Below, piece by piece: positions 1 through 8,044 of a stretch of DNA of 64,000 nt (the stretch's first letter is position 1; every line of letters begins with the position of its first letter). Position numbers and translations under genes: made by a program. The notes under the pieces are model-generated. The model was not told the DNA's origin. It saw only the letters and a list, made by a program, of their open reading frames with translations, and did not search any database. The stretch is from Martinezella calliandrae. Lineage in GTDB: Bacteria; Pseudomonadota; Alphaproteobacteria; Rhizobiales; Rhizobiaceae. The DNA is taken from assembly GCF_030272695.1 (NCBI RefSeq), contig NZ_JARFYN010000019.1, positions 1-64,000 on the forward strand, in the 5' to 3' direction.

Positions 1-266
1 TGATAAGCGAAACCATCAGAAAGCTCCAAAACAGAGCTCCCTAAAGAATCCATATCACATCAAACCGCCACACCTTTTTTCAAATGCGATTCCCCTGCGT
101 TTCAATCCATGCAGGTTCGATTCGTCCAACCCATCATTGACAGCGGCAAACTCCGGATGAAGCTCAGGTGAACGCTATCGTCATGCCATATTCAGTGCCT
201 CCCGACTACCTTTGAATCAACGTCCTCGGAGACGTTGTACAAGAGCAAAATGTTCGGAGAAGCCCC

Positions 267-467
267 GTGAACAAGTTCTTCATTGCCTCTGCAATCGCCC
301 TTTCCTCTCTTGCAGCCACAACACTCCCCTCCCAGGCGCAAGGCTACGGTCCCGATTACCACCACCATCACTATCCCGATTATCATCACCGTCACTGCTT
401 CACGAAAGTCGTGAAAGAATGGCACCACGGCCATAGGGTCGTTCGGGAAGAGCATGTCTGCCGGTAA
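267..467 (+). CDS. small secreted His-rich protein
   Basis: A 66-residue protein starting at GTG, with GGAGA about six bases upstream. Residues 1-24 look like a Sec signal peptide (MNKFF, then a hydrophobic run, then a small-residue cleavage region ending SQA). The mature part is short and dominated by His and Tyr (DYHHHHYPDYHHRH) with two Cys and a basic C-terminus. I do not recognise a named family. The composition suggests a periplasmic metal-binding or cationic peptide, which is inference only. A GC-rich hairpin directly follows the stop, as expected for a small single-gene transcript. Confidence 0.6.
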   Translation: MNKFFIASAIALSSLAATTLPSQAQGYGPDYHHHHYPDYHHRHCFTKVVKEWHHGHRVVREEHVCR

Positions 468-485
468 TATTTCTATATTTCTAAA

Positions 486-845
486 TCAGGCCCGGCCTTG
501 CGCCGGGCCGTTCTTCGCGGCGACATCCGTCATAGCACCGAACCTGTCGAAGCCTCCAACCTTCACGAGATCGCCGGAAGACAATTTGAGGCCGGTTGGT
601 CGCCGAACCATTGAACGAAGCGCCGCTGCTTTGAGGCAGATGTCAACTGGATGCTTGACGAGAGGGAGGTTGGTGGTCGCACGACCAGAAGCAATGATAT
701 GACCCAAGGCGCTCAGCGCTTCGACCACCTTGCCCTCGCGATCGGCATTCATGTTTGCCTTCATGAACTCGCGCACGCATTCGGAGAGGCGCCGATAGTC
801 GCTGTCTTCCCAATCATCCTGAGATTGCGAGGAAGCCGTACCCAA
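486..845 (-). CDS. hypothetical protein, possibly a gene remnant
   Basis: An open frame of 119 codons rich in charged and amphipathic segments (EDSDYRRLSECVREFMKAN, then REGKVVEALSALGHI). This composition looks protein-like, unlike most antisense frames. I do not recognise a family. The last seven or so codons run into the hairpin that terminates the neighbouring plus-strand gene, and no good ribosome-binding site is visible at the first ATG. It may therefore be a degraded or mis-bounded gene. Confidence 0.35.
   Translation of the reverse strand: MGTASSQSQDDWEDSDYRRLSECVREFMKANMNADREGKVVEALSALGHIIASGRATTNLPLVKHPVDICLKAAALRSMVRRPTGLKLSSGDLVKVGGFDRFGAMTDVAAKNGPAQGRA
487..512 (+). terminator. 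hairpin after the His-rich gene
   Basis: GGCCCGGC and GCCGGGCC form an 8-bp perfect stem around a five-base loop, followed by a short GTTCTT tail. It lies about 20 bases after the stop of the His-rich gene. The U-tract is weak, so this is a probable rather than certain intrinsic terminator. Confidence 0.5.
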
Positions 846-1049
846 GAGTTAGCGATAGACATCCAGGTCAGTGGGCTTGGTCGCGATGCCATCAGCGTCA
901 GTCGACTTAAAAATGATCAACAAAGCTGAACACGAGATCGACATTACCACCCCATTTTGGGCAGAGGAGCGGAAAGAACAACATCACGCGTTCTCGGCCC
1001 ATTTTACCGATGTATGTTGAAGTCTTCTCTGTTCGTCGTGGTGAGGTGA

Positions 1050-1125
<76 letters not shown>

Positions 1126-1293
1126 ACATCGGCATGCCAAGTAGCAGATTTTCATTTCCTGTAAAGGGAAAATCCGCCGTCTGGCTTTGGCGCCGCAGAT
1201 CAAAACGCCTTTGCGGGTTCACCAGTCTCCGCAAAACGTCTTGTCGCATAGGGGGAATATCATTACCTAGTATGATTATTCAAAGGAAATTGC

Positions 1294-2067
1294 ATGTCAC
1301 GCGCTTTTCAATCTGTTTGTTTTCTCGCATCGACCGCACCGGAAGCCCAGGCCGCGCGGGAAGATTTGATTCGGCTTTACGGCCAGACGCCGCAGGAAGA
1401 TGCGGATATTGTTGTGGCCCTCGGCGGCGATGGTTTCATGCTGCAGACTCTGCACAACACCATGAACTCCGGTAAGCGCGTCTATGGCATGAATCGCGGC
1501 TCCATCGGCTTCCTAATGAACGATTATCGCACGGAATGCCTGGCCGAGCGTATCGACGCGGCGGTCGAAAATGCCTTTCATCCGCTGCAGATGAGCACGC
1601 GCAACGAAGACGGCAGCACCTCCGTCGCACTCGCTATCAACGAGGTATCGTTGTTTCGCCAGTCCTATCAGGCGGCAAAGCTCAAGGTTGAGATCGACGG
1701 CCATGTGCGTCTGCCGGAACTGATCTGCGACGGCCTGATGGTGACGACGCCGGCCGGCTCAACCGCCTACAATCTTTCCGCCCACGGCCCCATCCTGCCG
1801 CTGGAGGCGCCGCTGCTCGCCATCACTCCCGTCAGTGCTTTTCGCCCGCGTCGTTGGCGCGGCGCCCTGTTGCCGAATAAGGTGACAATCGACATCACCG
1901 TGCTGGAGCCGGAAAAACGCCCTGTTAACGCGGTTGCCGACAACACCGAGGTCAAATCGGTCGTGGCCGTCAGGATCGCCCAGACCGAAGACACGACGGC
2001 ACGCATTTTGTCGGATCCGGACAGGTCGTGGTCGGAGCGGATATTGGCGGAGCAGTTTTCGGATTGA
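1294..2067 (+). CDS. nadK: NAD kinase
   Basis: A 257-residue ATP-NAD kinase that phosphorylates NAD to NADP in the cytoplasm. The family signature GGDG is at residues 44-47 (VVALGGDGFM), and the second conserved block TPAGSTAYN lies near residue 150. The length matches the compact alphaproteobacterial form. The gene is monocistronic and converges on prfB, with a shared hairpin in the 90-base gap. The start at MSRAFQ leaves the nucleotide-binding domain complete. Confidence 0.95.
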   Translation: MSRAFQSVCFLASTAPEAQAAREDLIRLYGQTPQEDADIVVALGGDGFMLQTLHNTMNSGKRVYGMNRGSIGFLMNDYRTECLAERIDAAVENAFHPLQMSTRNEDGSTSVALAINEVSLFRQSYQAAKLKVEIDGHVRLPELICDGLMVTTPAGSTAYNLSAHGPILPLEAPLLAITPVSAFRPRRWRGALLPNKVTIDITVLEPEKRPVNAVADNTEVKSVVAVRIAQTEDTTARILSDPDRSWSERILAEQFSD

Positions 2068-2107
2068 GGTTTGTTTGCGCATCGGCGCAACGCGGCATCT
2101 CAGCCAA

Positions 2108-2133
2108 CAAAAAGCCCCGTCTCCGGGGCCTTT
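2108..2133 (-). terminator. bidirectional terminator between nadK and prfB
   Basis: GCCCCG-TCTC-CGGGGC forms a six-bp GC stem. Read on the minus strand it is followed by TTTTTG, the better U-tract, serving prfB. Read on the plus strand it is followed by CTTTC, serving nadK less well. It sits in the convergent gap. Confidence 0.7.
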
Positions 2134-2156
2134 CATCGATCAAATAGATCCTGCTA

Positions 2157-3288
2157 TCAGTCCACGTCGTCGACAACCGCATCCGCGGCGCCGCTGATGC
2201 GGTGAGCTAGGGCGGCTTCCATGAACTCATTGAGATCGCCGTCCAGCACGTCGTCGGGGGCCGTGCTGGCGACACCGGTACGCAGGTCCTTGACGAGCTG
2301 ATAGGGCTGCAGAACATAGGAACGGATCTGATGGCCCCAGCCGATATCGGTTTTCGAGGCGGCTTCGGCGTTGGCGGCTTCTTCCCGCTTCATCAGTTCC
2401 GCTTCGTACATGCGGGCGCGCAGCATGTCCCAGGCCTTGGCGCGGTTCTTGTGCTGTGAACGTTCTTGTTGGCACTGCACGACGATACCGGTCGGGATGT
2501 GCGTGATACGCACGGCCGAATCGGTCGTATTGACGTGCTGCCCGCCGGCGCCGGACGAACGATAGGTGTCGATGCGGCAGTCGCTTTCATTGATCTCGAT
2601 CTGGATCGAGTCGTCGACGACAGGATAAACCCAGATCGACGAGAAGGAGGTATGACGGCGGGCGTTGCTGTCGTAGGGCGAGATGCGCACCAGGCGGTGA
2701 ACGCCCGATTCGGTCTTCAGCCAGCCATAGGCATTGTGGCCCTTGACCAGCAGCGTCGCCGATTTGATGCCAGCTTCTTCGCCATCGTGGACTTCGAGCA
2801 GTTCCACCTTGAAGCGCTGCCGCTCGGCCCAGCGCGTGTACATGCGCAGCAGCATGTTCGCCCAGTCCTGGCTCTCGGTACCGCCGGCACCGGAATGAAC
2901 TTCCAGGTAGGTGTCGTTGGAATCGGCCTCGCCCGACAGCATAGCTTCCACTTGCCGGCGCGCGGCTTCCGCCTTCAGGCCCTTGAGGGCTTCCTCGGCC
3001 TCGCGGACGACATCGGGATCGCCCTCTTCCTCGCCAAGCTCGATCAGCTCGACATTGTCGGAAAGCTGCCGCTCAAGAGCACGCACGCCGTTGATGCCGT
3101 CATCGAGCTGCTGGCGCTCGCGCATCAGCTTCTGTGCTTCGGTGGCATCGTTCCAGAGGGTCGGATCCTCTGCCTTGTTGTTCAACCAGTCCAGTCGTCT
3201 TACCGCCTGATCCCAGTCAAAGATGCCTCCTCAGCAGGCTTATGGCCTGCTTGGTTTCGTCGACTACATTCTCGATTTCCGCTCGCAT
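2157..3288 (-). CDS. prfB: peptide chain release factor 2 (programmed +1 frameshift)
   Basis: RF2 recognises UGA and UAA and triggers peptide release. The peptidyl-hydrolysis motif GGQ is visible ([11 protein letters not shown]), and the codon-recognition tripeptide region reads SPYDSN, where E. coli has SPF. The gene is in two frames. A 23-codon ORF from ATG at 3288 ends at an in-frame TGA, and a +1 shift at CTT TGA C joins it to the 353-codon main ORF, giving about 376 residues, normal for the family. An AGGAGG element lies three bases before the CTT codon, exactly as in the E. coli autoregulatory site. Reading only the main frame would start falsely at an internal TTG at 3185. Confidence 0.95.
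3216..3231 (-). other. RF2 programmed frameshift signal
   Basis: On the minus strand the order is AGGAGG (3226-3231), CAT, CTT (3220-3222), TGA (3217-3219), C. This is the textbook layout: an internal Shine-Dalgarno three bases before a slippery CUU codon, followed by UGA in the poor-termination context UGAC. When RF2 is scarce, ribosomes pause at UGA and slip forward one base, restoring RF2 synthesis. The site is seen directly; the mechanism is known from E. coli prfB. Confidence 0.93.
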
Positions 3289-3413
3289 ATTTCCGTTTCT
3301 TTACTCGGCCATTCGCTGTGAACGGCTGTTCGATTCAAAGAGTGTTGGTGACATAGTGACACATGCCGCGACTGTAAAGCCCCGCGGCTGATCATCGAAG
3401 AAATCCGATGAGA

Positions 3414-5879
3414 TCAGAAGAGACCGCCCGCGCCCGAGGTGACCGCCTGGTTGGCCTGCGGCGAAGTCTTCAGAATTTCCTCAGGAGCGACCTGCGCTGC
3501 CGCATCGCCGCCGCCGATGACCGTATAGGTGGTGGCCGGGCCGGTGCCGGGCTTGAAGGCCTCCATGATGGCGTCGGGATCACCGGGCTGTGCGGCCATG
3601 CCGGTCGCGCGGTTGACGGCCATCATGTTCATGCCTGCCGGGACCTGGAACTTCTGCGGCGCCTGATCCTTAGTGGCAGCCTGCATGAACTCGTTGAAGA
3701 TCGGCGCAGCAATCGAGCCGCCGGTCGCGCCGCGGCCGAGCGTGCTCGGCGTGTCGTAGCCGATATAAAGGCCGGCGACAAGGCTCGGCGTAAAGCCGAC
3801 GAACCAGGCGTCCTTCTCATCATTGGTCGTACCGGTCTTGCCGGCGACATCGGTGTTGAGCTTTACCTTGCCGGCCGCCGTGCCGCGGATGACGACGCCC
3901 TGCATCATCGACGTGACCTGATAGGCAGTCATCGGGTCAAGCACCTGCTCGCGATTATCGGCGATGACGGGCTCGTCCTGGTTCTGCCACGCGCTGAAAT
4001 TGCAGGTGTCGCAGACTCGTTCCTCGTGCTTGAAGATAGTCGCGCCGTAACGGTCCTGAATGCGGTCGATCAATGTCGGCTTGATCTGCTTGCCGCCATT
4101 GGCAATGACCGAGTAGGCGGAAACCATACGCAGCACCGTCGTCTCGCCGGCGCCAAGCGCCATGGCAAGAACCGGATTCATATGGTCGTAGATACCGAAG
4201 CGGTCGGCATATTCGGCGACCAGCGGCATGCCCATATCGGCGGCGAGGCGCACGGTCATCAGGTTGCGTGAATGCTCGATGGCAAAGCGCAGCGTATGGG
4301 CGCCGCCGCCCTCGCCTTCATAGTTTTCCGGCTTCCACACCTGGCCGTTGCTGAGCGTGATCTGGAGCGGATCGTCGAGAATGACCGACGCAGGCGTATA
4401 GCCGTTATCCATGGCCGCGGCGTAAACGAAGGGCTTGAAAGACGAGCCCGGCTGGCGCTTTGCCTGGGTGGCGCGGTTGAACTCCGATTGCGCATAGGAG
4501 AAGCCGCCGACCATAGCGAGCACACGGCCGGTATGCGGGTCCATGACGACGAGGCCGCCCTGCACCTTCGGAGGCTGGCGCAGGCGATAGATGCTGGAAT
4601 CGGAATCGCCGGTTTTCTGGACGTAGATCACGTCACCAGCGTTCAGTACGCCGCTCGGCGATTTCGCCGTCTTGCCGCCATTGGCTGAGCGATAGGCCCA
4701 GCGCATGTCGGCGGCGCCGATCGTACCGCGCTTTCGGTCGCCTGCGACCTTGCCGGCAGCGTCGACACTCGGCTGCAGGCCGATATCGACGGTCTGGTCG
4801 GACACCGAAAGCACGACGGCCAACTGCCATTCCGGCACATCGCTCAAGGCCGGGATCTTGGCAAGCTCCGAACCCCAGTCCTGCGATGTCGCGATCTGTT
4901 TGATCGGCCCGTGGAAGCCGCGGCGCTCGTCATAGTCGACGAGACCGTCCTGCAGTGCCTTGCGCGCTTCCAGCTGCATTTGCGGATCGAGCGAGGTGCG
5001 TACCGAAAGCCCGCCCTCATAAAGCATCTTCTCGCCGTACTGGTCGAGCAACTGGCGGCGAACTTCCTCTGAGAAATAGTCAGAGGCGAAAAGCGACGGC
5101 CCGTTCTTCGGCGGCACGACGCCGAGCGGCTGCTTTTTGGCGTCCTCGCCGTCGCTCTGGCTGACATAGCCGTTCTCGACCATGCGGTCGATCACCCAGT
5201 TGCGGCGCGTCATTGCAGCGTCGGGGTGGCGGAACGGATTATAGTTGGACGGACCCTTGGGCAGCGAAGCGAGATAGGCCGAGTCGGCAATGGTCAGCTC
5301 GTTCACCGACTTGTCGAAATAGGTGAGCGCGGCACCCGCGATGCCATAGGAATTCAGGCCGAAATAGATCTCGTTGAGATAAAGCTCGAGGATCTTGTCC
5401 TTGCTATAGGTCTGCTCGATGCGGAAGGAGAGGATCGCTTCCTTGATCTTGCGGTCGAAGGTCTGGTCGGCCGAAAGCAGGAAATTCTTGGCAACCTGCT
5501 GGGTGATGGTCGATGCGCCGACAAAACGGCGGCCGGAACCAATGTTCTGGAGGTTGACGGCAACGGCACGCATCAGGCCGCCGACATCGACACCGGGATG
5601 ATTGTAGAAGTTCTTGTCTTCGGCTGAGAGGAAAGCGGCCTTGACGCGATCGGGAATGGCCTGGATCGGCAGGAACAGCCGGTTCTCGCGCGAATATTCC
5701 TTCATCAGCGCACCGTTACCGGCATGAATGCGGGTCGTCACCGGCGGAGCATACTTTGCCAGGACCTCATAGTCGGGCAGATCCTTGGAGACGACGCTCA
5801 GATAAATGGCCGCAGCCGCAGCCGCACCCAGGAACAGGATGCAGCCCAGCCCAAAGAAATATCCAATCAGTCTGACCAT
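3414..5879 (-). CDS. mrcA: penicillin-binding protein 1A (glycosyltransferase/transpeptidase)
   Basis: An 821-residue class A PBP that polymerises and crosslinks peptidoglycan at the inner membrane. One N-terminal membrane anchor spans about residues 5-30. The GT51 domain follows, with the catalytic Glu in AEDKNFYNHPG (E87) and the STITQQVAKN block near residue 125. The C-terminal transpeptidase has the active Ser in GSSFKPF, then EHSRN and KTGTTND. All three penicillin-binding motifs are intact. It lies 260 bases downstream of the amidase gene on the same strand, and both act on the wall. Confidence 0.95.
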   Translation of the reverse strand: MVRLIGYFFGLGCILFLGAAAAAAIYLSVVSKDLPDYEVLAKYAPPVTTRIHAGNGALMKEYSRENRLFLPIQAIPDRVKAAFLSAEDKNFYNHPGVDVGGLMRAVAVNLQNIGSGRRFVGASTITQQVAKNFLLSADQTFDRKIKEAILSFRIEQTYSKDKILELYLNEIYFGLNSYGIAGAALTYFDKSVNELTIADSAYLASLPKGPSNYNPFRHPDAAMTRRNWVIDRMVENGYVSQSDGEDAKKQPLGVVPPKNGPSLFASDYFSEEVRRQLLDQYGEKMLYEGGLSVRTSLDPQMQLEARKALQDGLVDYDERRGFHGPIKQIATSQDWGSELAKIPALSDVPEWQLAVVLSVSDQTVDIGLQPSVDAAGKVAGDRKRGTIGAADMRWAYRSANGGKTAKSPSGVLNAGDVIYVQKTGDSDSSIYRLRQPPKVQGGLVVMDPHTGRVLAMVGGFSYAQSEFNRATQAKRQPGSSFKPFVYAAAMDNGYTPASVILDDPLQITLSNGQVWKPENYEGEGGGAHTLRFAIEHSRNLMTVRLAADMGMPLVAEYADRFGIYDHMNPVLAMALGAGETTVLRMVSAYSVIANGGKQIKPTLIDRIQDRYGATIFKHEERVCDTCNFSAWQNQDEPVIADNREQVLDPMTAYQVTSMMQGVVIRGTAAGKVKLNTDVAGKTGTTNDEKDAWFVGFTPSLVAGLYIGYDTPSTLGRGATGGSIAAPIFNEFMQAATKDQAPQKFQVPAGMNMMAVNRATGMAAQPGDPDAIMEAFKPGTGPATTYTVIGGGDAAAQVAPEEILKTSPQANQAVTSGAGGLF

Positions 5880-6140
5880 ATGATGCTACCGGTGCTTCTC
5901 TTCATGCGGCGCATGTGCGAGACCATCGCACATTCACGGGCGTTTTGCACGCTCAAGGTGTTAATGCAAGACGGTAACGGCACAAAGCCGTGCATGCCGC
6001 CTGCGGGGCAAACAGTACTTCGCTGTAACGGCGGGAATGTGAGCAAAATAGGGCTCTCCGCCAGTATTCCTCACTTCATCCCAGACCATAAGCAGTGGCT
6101 GTTACATGGAAGACACGAACGGCGCTCATCGTCCCCATGC

Positions 6141-7367
6141 TCAGCCGCCATTCGCAATGGTCGAAACGCGGTATTGTTTCACGGCATCGGTAAGCCGGTC
6201 GGCCAATTTCTGCCGCCAATCAGGATCGAGGAGCAGCTTTTCATCATCCTTGTTCGAAAGGAAGCCGAGTTCGAGCAAAATCGAGGGAACGTCGGGCGCT
6301 TGCAGGACGCGGAAGCCGGCATGGCGATGCGGATTGTTGATCATGGCGATCTGGCCGGTGAACGAGGTCAGCACGTCCTGCGCCAGCGATATGGAAAAAG
6401 CCTGTGTCTCACGCCGCGTCAAATCCATCAGAATATCGGCGACCGCCGCGGGCTGAGCCTGCGTCTCGGCACCGGCGAGCTGATCGGAATTGTTTTCGCG
6501 ATCGGCGACTTCGCTTGCGAGCTTATCGGAGGCCTTATCGGAGATCGTGTAGACGGTCGCGCCCCGGATATCCTTTTGCTTCAACGTGTCCGCATGCAGC
6601 GAAATGAACAGCGAGGCATGGTTCTGTCGGGCGATGGTGACCCGCTGCGACAATGACAGATATTCGTCCTTGTCGCGCGTCAGAAACGCCTTGATGCCGG
6701 GCTGGGCATTCAGCTTGTCGGCCAGAAGCTTGGCGAAGGTGAGCGTGATTTCTTTTTCCTGCGTGACCCCGTCGCTGGCGGTGGCGCCGGCATCGATGCC
6801 GCCATGACCGGCGTCGACAGCCACGAGAAAGGAGCCCGGATCGGCCTTTTCCATCGATGCCACCGGGCCGACATCCTTTGCGGTGTCGTCGTTGGTCCAG
6901 CTCTGTTGCCTGATCAGCTCCGCAAATTGCGCGGCGGGTAGCATCTCGGCGTCGAGTACCAGGCGATGCCCCTTGCCGTCTTCATCGGCCTGCACCTTGG
7001 CCATGACCAGCTTCACCGGCTTGGCCGCCGTCAGGACGATGCGGGCGCTGTCCTCATCCATGGTGCCGTAGCGTATGTCCTTGAAGAGGCCGACCGGCTT
7101 CAGATCCTTTGCCGGAAAGCCAAAGGCCGTTGCCGGAAGGTCAACGACAACGCGCACGGGGTTGTCGAGATAATGAACAAAGAAGGCCGGCTCGCGATCC
7201 AAATCGATGACGATTCGCGTACGGGCATCGTCGCCGGCGATGCGTGCGCCATAGGCGAGCAAGGGATCTGCCGCGGCTACAGCCGTCGCAAACGGCGAAA
7301 AGATTGAAAGAGCCGTCACTGCGAGGGCCGCTCCTGCAATTTGCAAAGCCCTCACCTCATTCTCCAT
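6141..7367 (-). CDS. amiC: N-acetylmuramoyl-L-alanine amidase with AMIN domain
   Basis: A 408-residue periplasmic zinc amidase that cuts the bond between muramic acid and the stem peptide, typically during daughter-cell separation. A hydrophobic signal segment (about residues 8-33) precedes an AMIN-like domain (RIVIDLDREPAFFVHYLDNP, about 50-150) that localises such enzymes to the septum. The Amidase_3 domain starts near residue 180 with VAVDAGHGG (zinc His), followed by the EKEIT glutamate and SLHAD (second His). A GTG six codons in (before RALQIAG) is an alternative start. The amiC/AmiC-like symbol is by domain layout. Confidence 0.88.
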   Translation of the reverse strand: MENEVRALQIAGAALAVTALSIFSPFATAVAAADPLLAYGARIAGDDARTRIVIDLDREPAFFVHYLDNPVRVVVDLPATAFGFPAKDLKPVGLFKDIRYGTMDEDSARIVLTAAKPVKLVMAKVQADEDGKGHRLVLDAEMLPAAQFAELIRQQSWTNDDTAKDVGPVASMEKADPGSFLVAVDAGHGGIDAGATASDGVTQEKEITLTFAKLLADKLNAQPGIKAFLTRDKDEYLSLSQRVTIARQNHASLFISLHADTLKQKDIRGATVYTISDKASDKLASEVADRENNSDQLAGAETQAQPAAVADILMDLTRRETQAFSISLAQDVLTSFTGQIAMINNPHRHAGFRVLQAPDVPSILLELGFLSNKDDEKLLLDPDWRQKLADRLTDAVKQYRVSTIANGG

Positions 7368-8044
7368 CGCATGCCGCTATCCCTTTAACAACTGCTCACC
7401 GCGCCCCATATCGGTTCCAATGTTGTTTTTGAAGTCCAAAAATAACCGGAAAATCGCGGGTAATGCGGTGGTGTTGATGTGATGGCGTGCCGGGAGAAGA
7501 ATCGGAAACGCCGTCCCCTCGTCTTCATCACACGACGAATCCATCAATATTATGGCATACTTGGCTTTCCCCTTGCTATTGTGACAGATTAAACATACAA
7601 CGCATATTAGGGTAGAAGTGTTGACGGGATAGAGTCGCCGCAAAGGCAGCCGCCTCGAGTACTGGGCGCCACAAGCGGCCGTCATCCGCCGTCTCCGGTG
7701 CTTCTGCTCCCATACTGGATATCTGAGTTTCCGGTTTTGCGCGGGAAATTCATCGGTGGAGAGCCACCAAACGCTCTTTAAAAAGAGAGCACATTCATCG
7801 GACCCGGTTGATGGGTCTAAGGCATTGTCGATCTCGCTTGGTTACGGATGTTACCGCTGCAGCTTTTTCAGGAATTGAACAGACCCCGGGGAACTAAAGT
7901 CCCGGCCGTTGTCTGGCTGCTGTCATCGCAAAACAACCAATCGCGACTTTCATTATCCGGCGCAGCAATGGTGGATCGCATCCAGCCTGTCCCAGCGACA
8001 GGCCGGCGCCGTTCCGCATGCCGGCGCCGAGGAGCACAGCTTTC
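7368..8044 (+). other. long amiC-rne intergenic region and rne leader
   Basis: This 677-base gap lies between divergently transcribed amiC and rne and holds no credible gene. The right half contains several hairpins: CCGGGG-AACTAAAGT-CCCGG near 7885-7906, a 6-bp stem CCTGTC-CCAGC-GACAGG at 7986-8002, and a GCCGGCGCC repeat just before the rne ribosome-binding site. RNase E is known in other bacteria to cleave its own 5' leader to control its level, so an equivalent structured leader is a reasonable inference. Confidence 0.45.

Noticed and set aside
7377..7685. 102-codon minus-strand frame upstream of amiC
   Set aside because: No ribosome-binding site, atypical composition with many Cys, and it covers the promoter region of amiC and rne.
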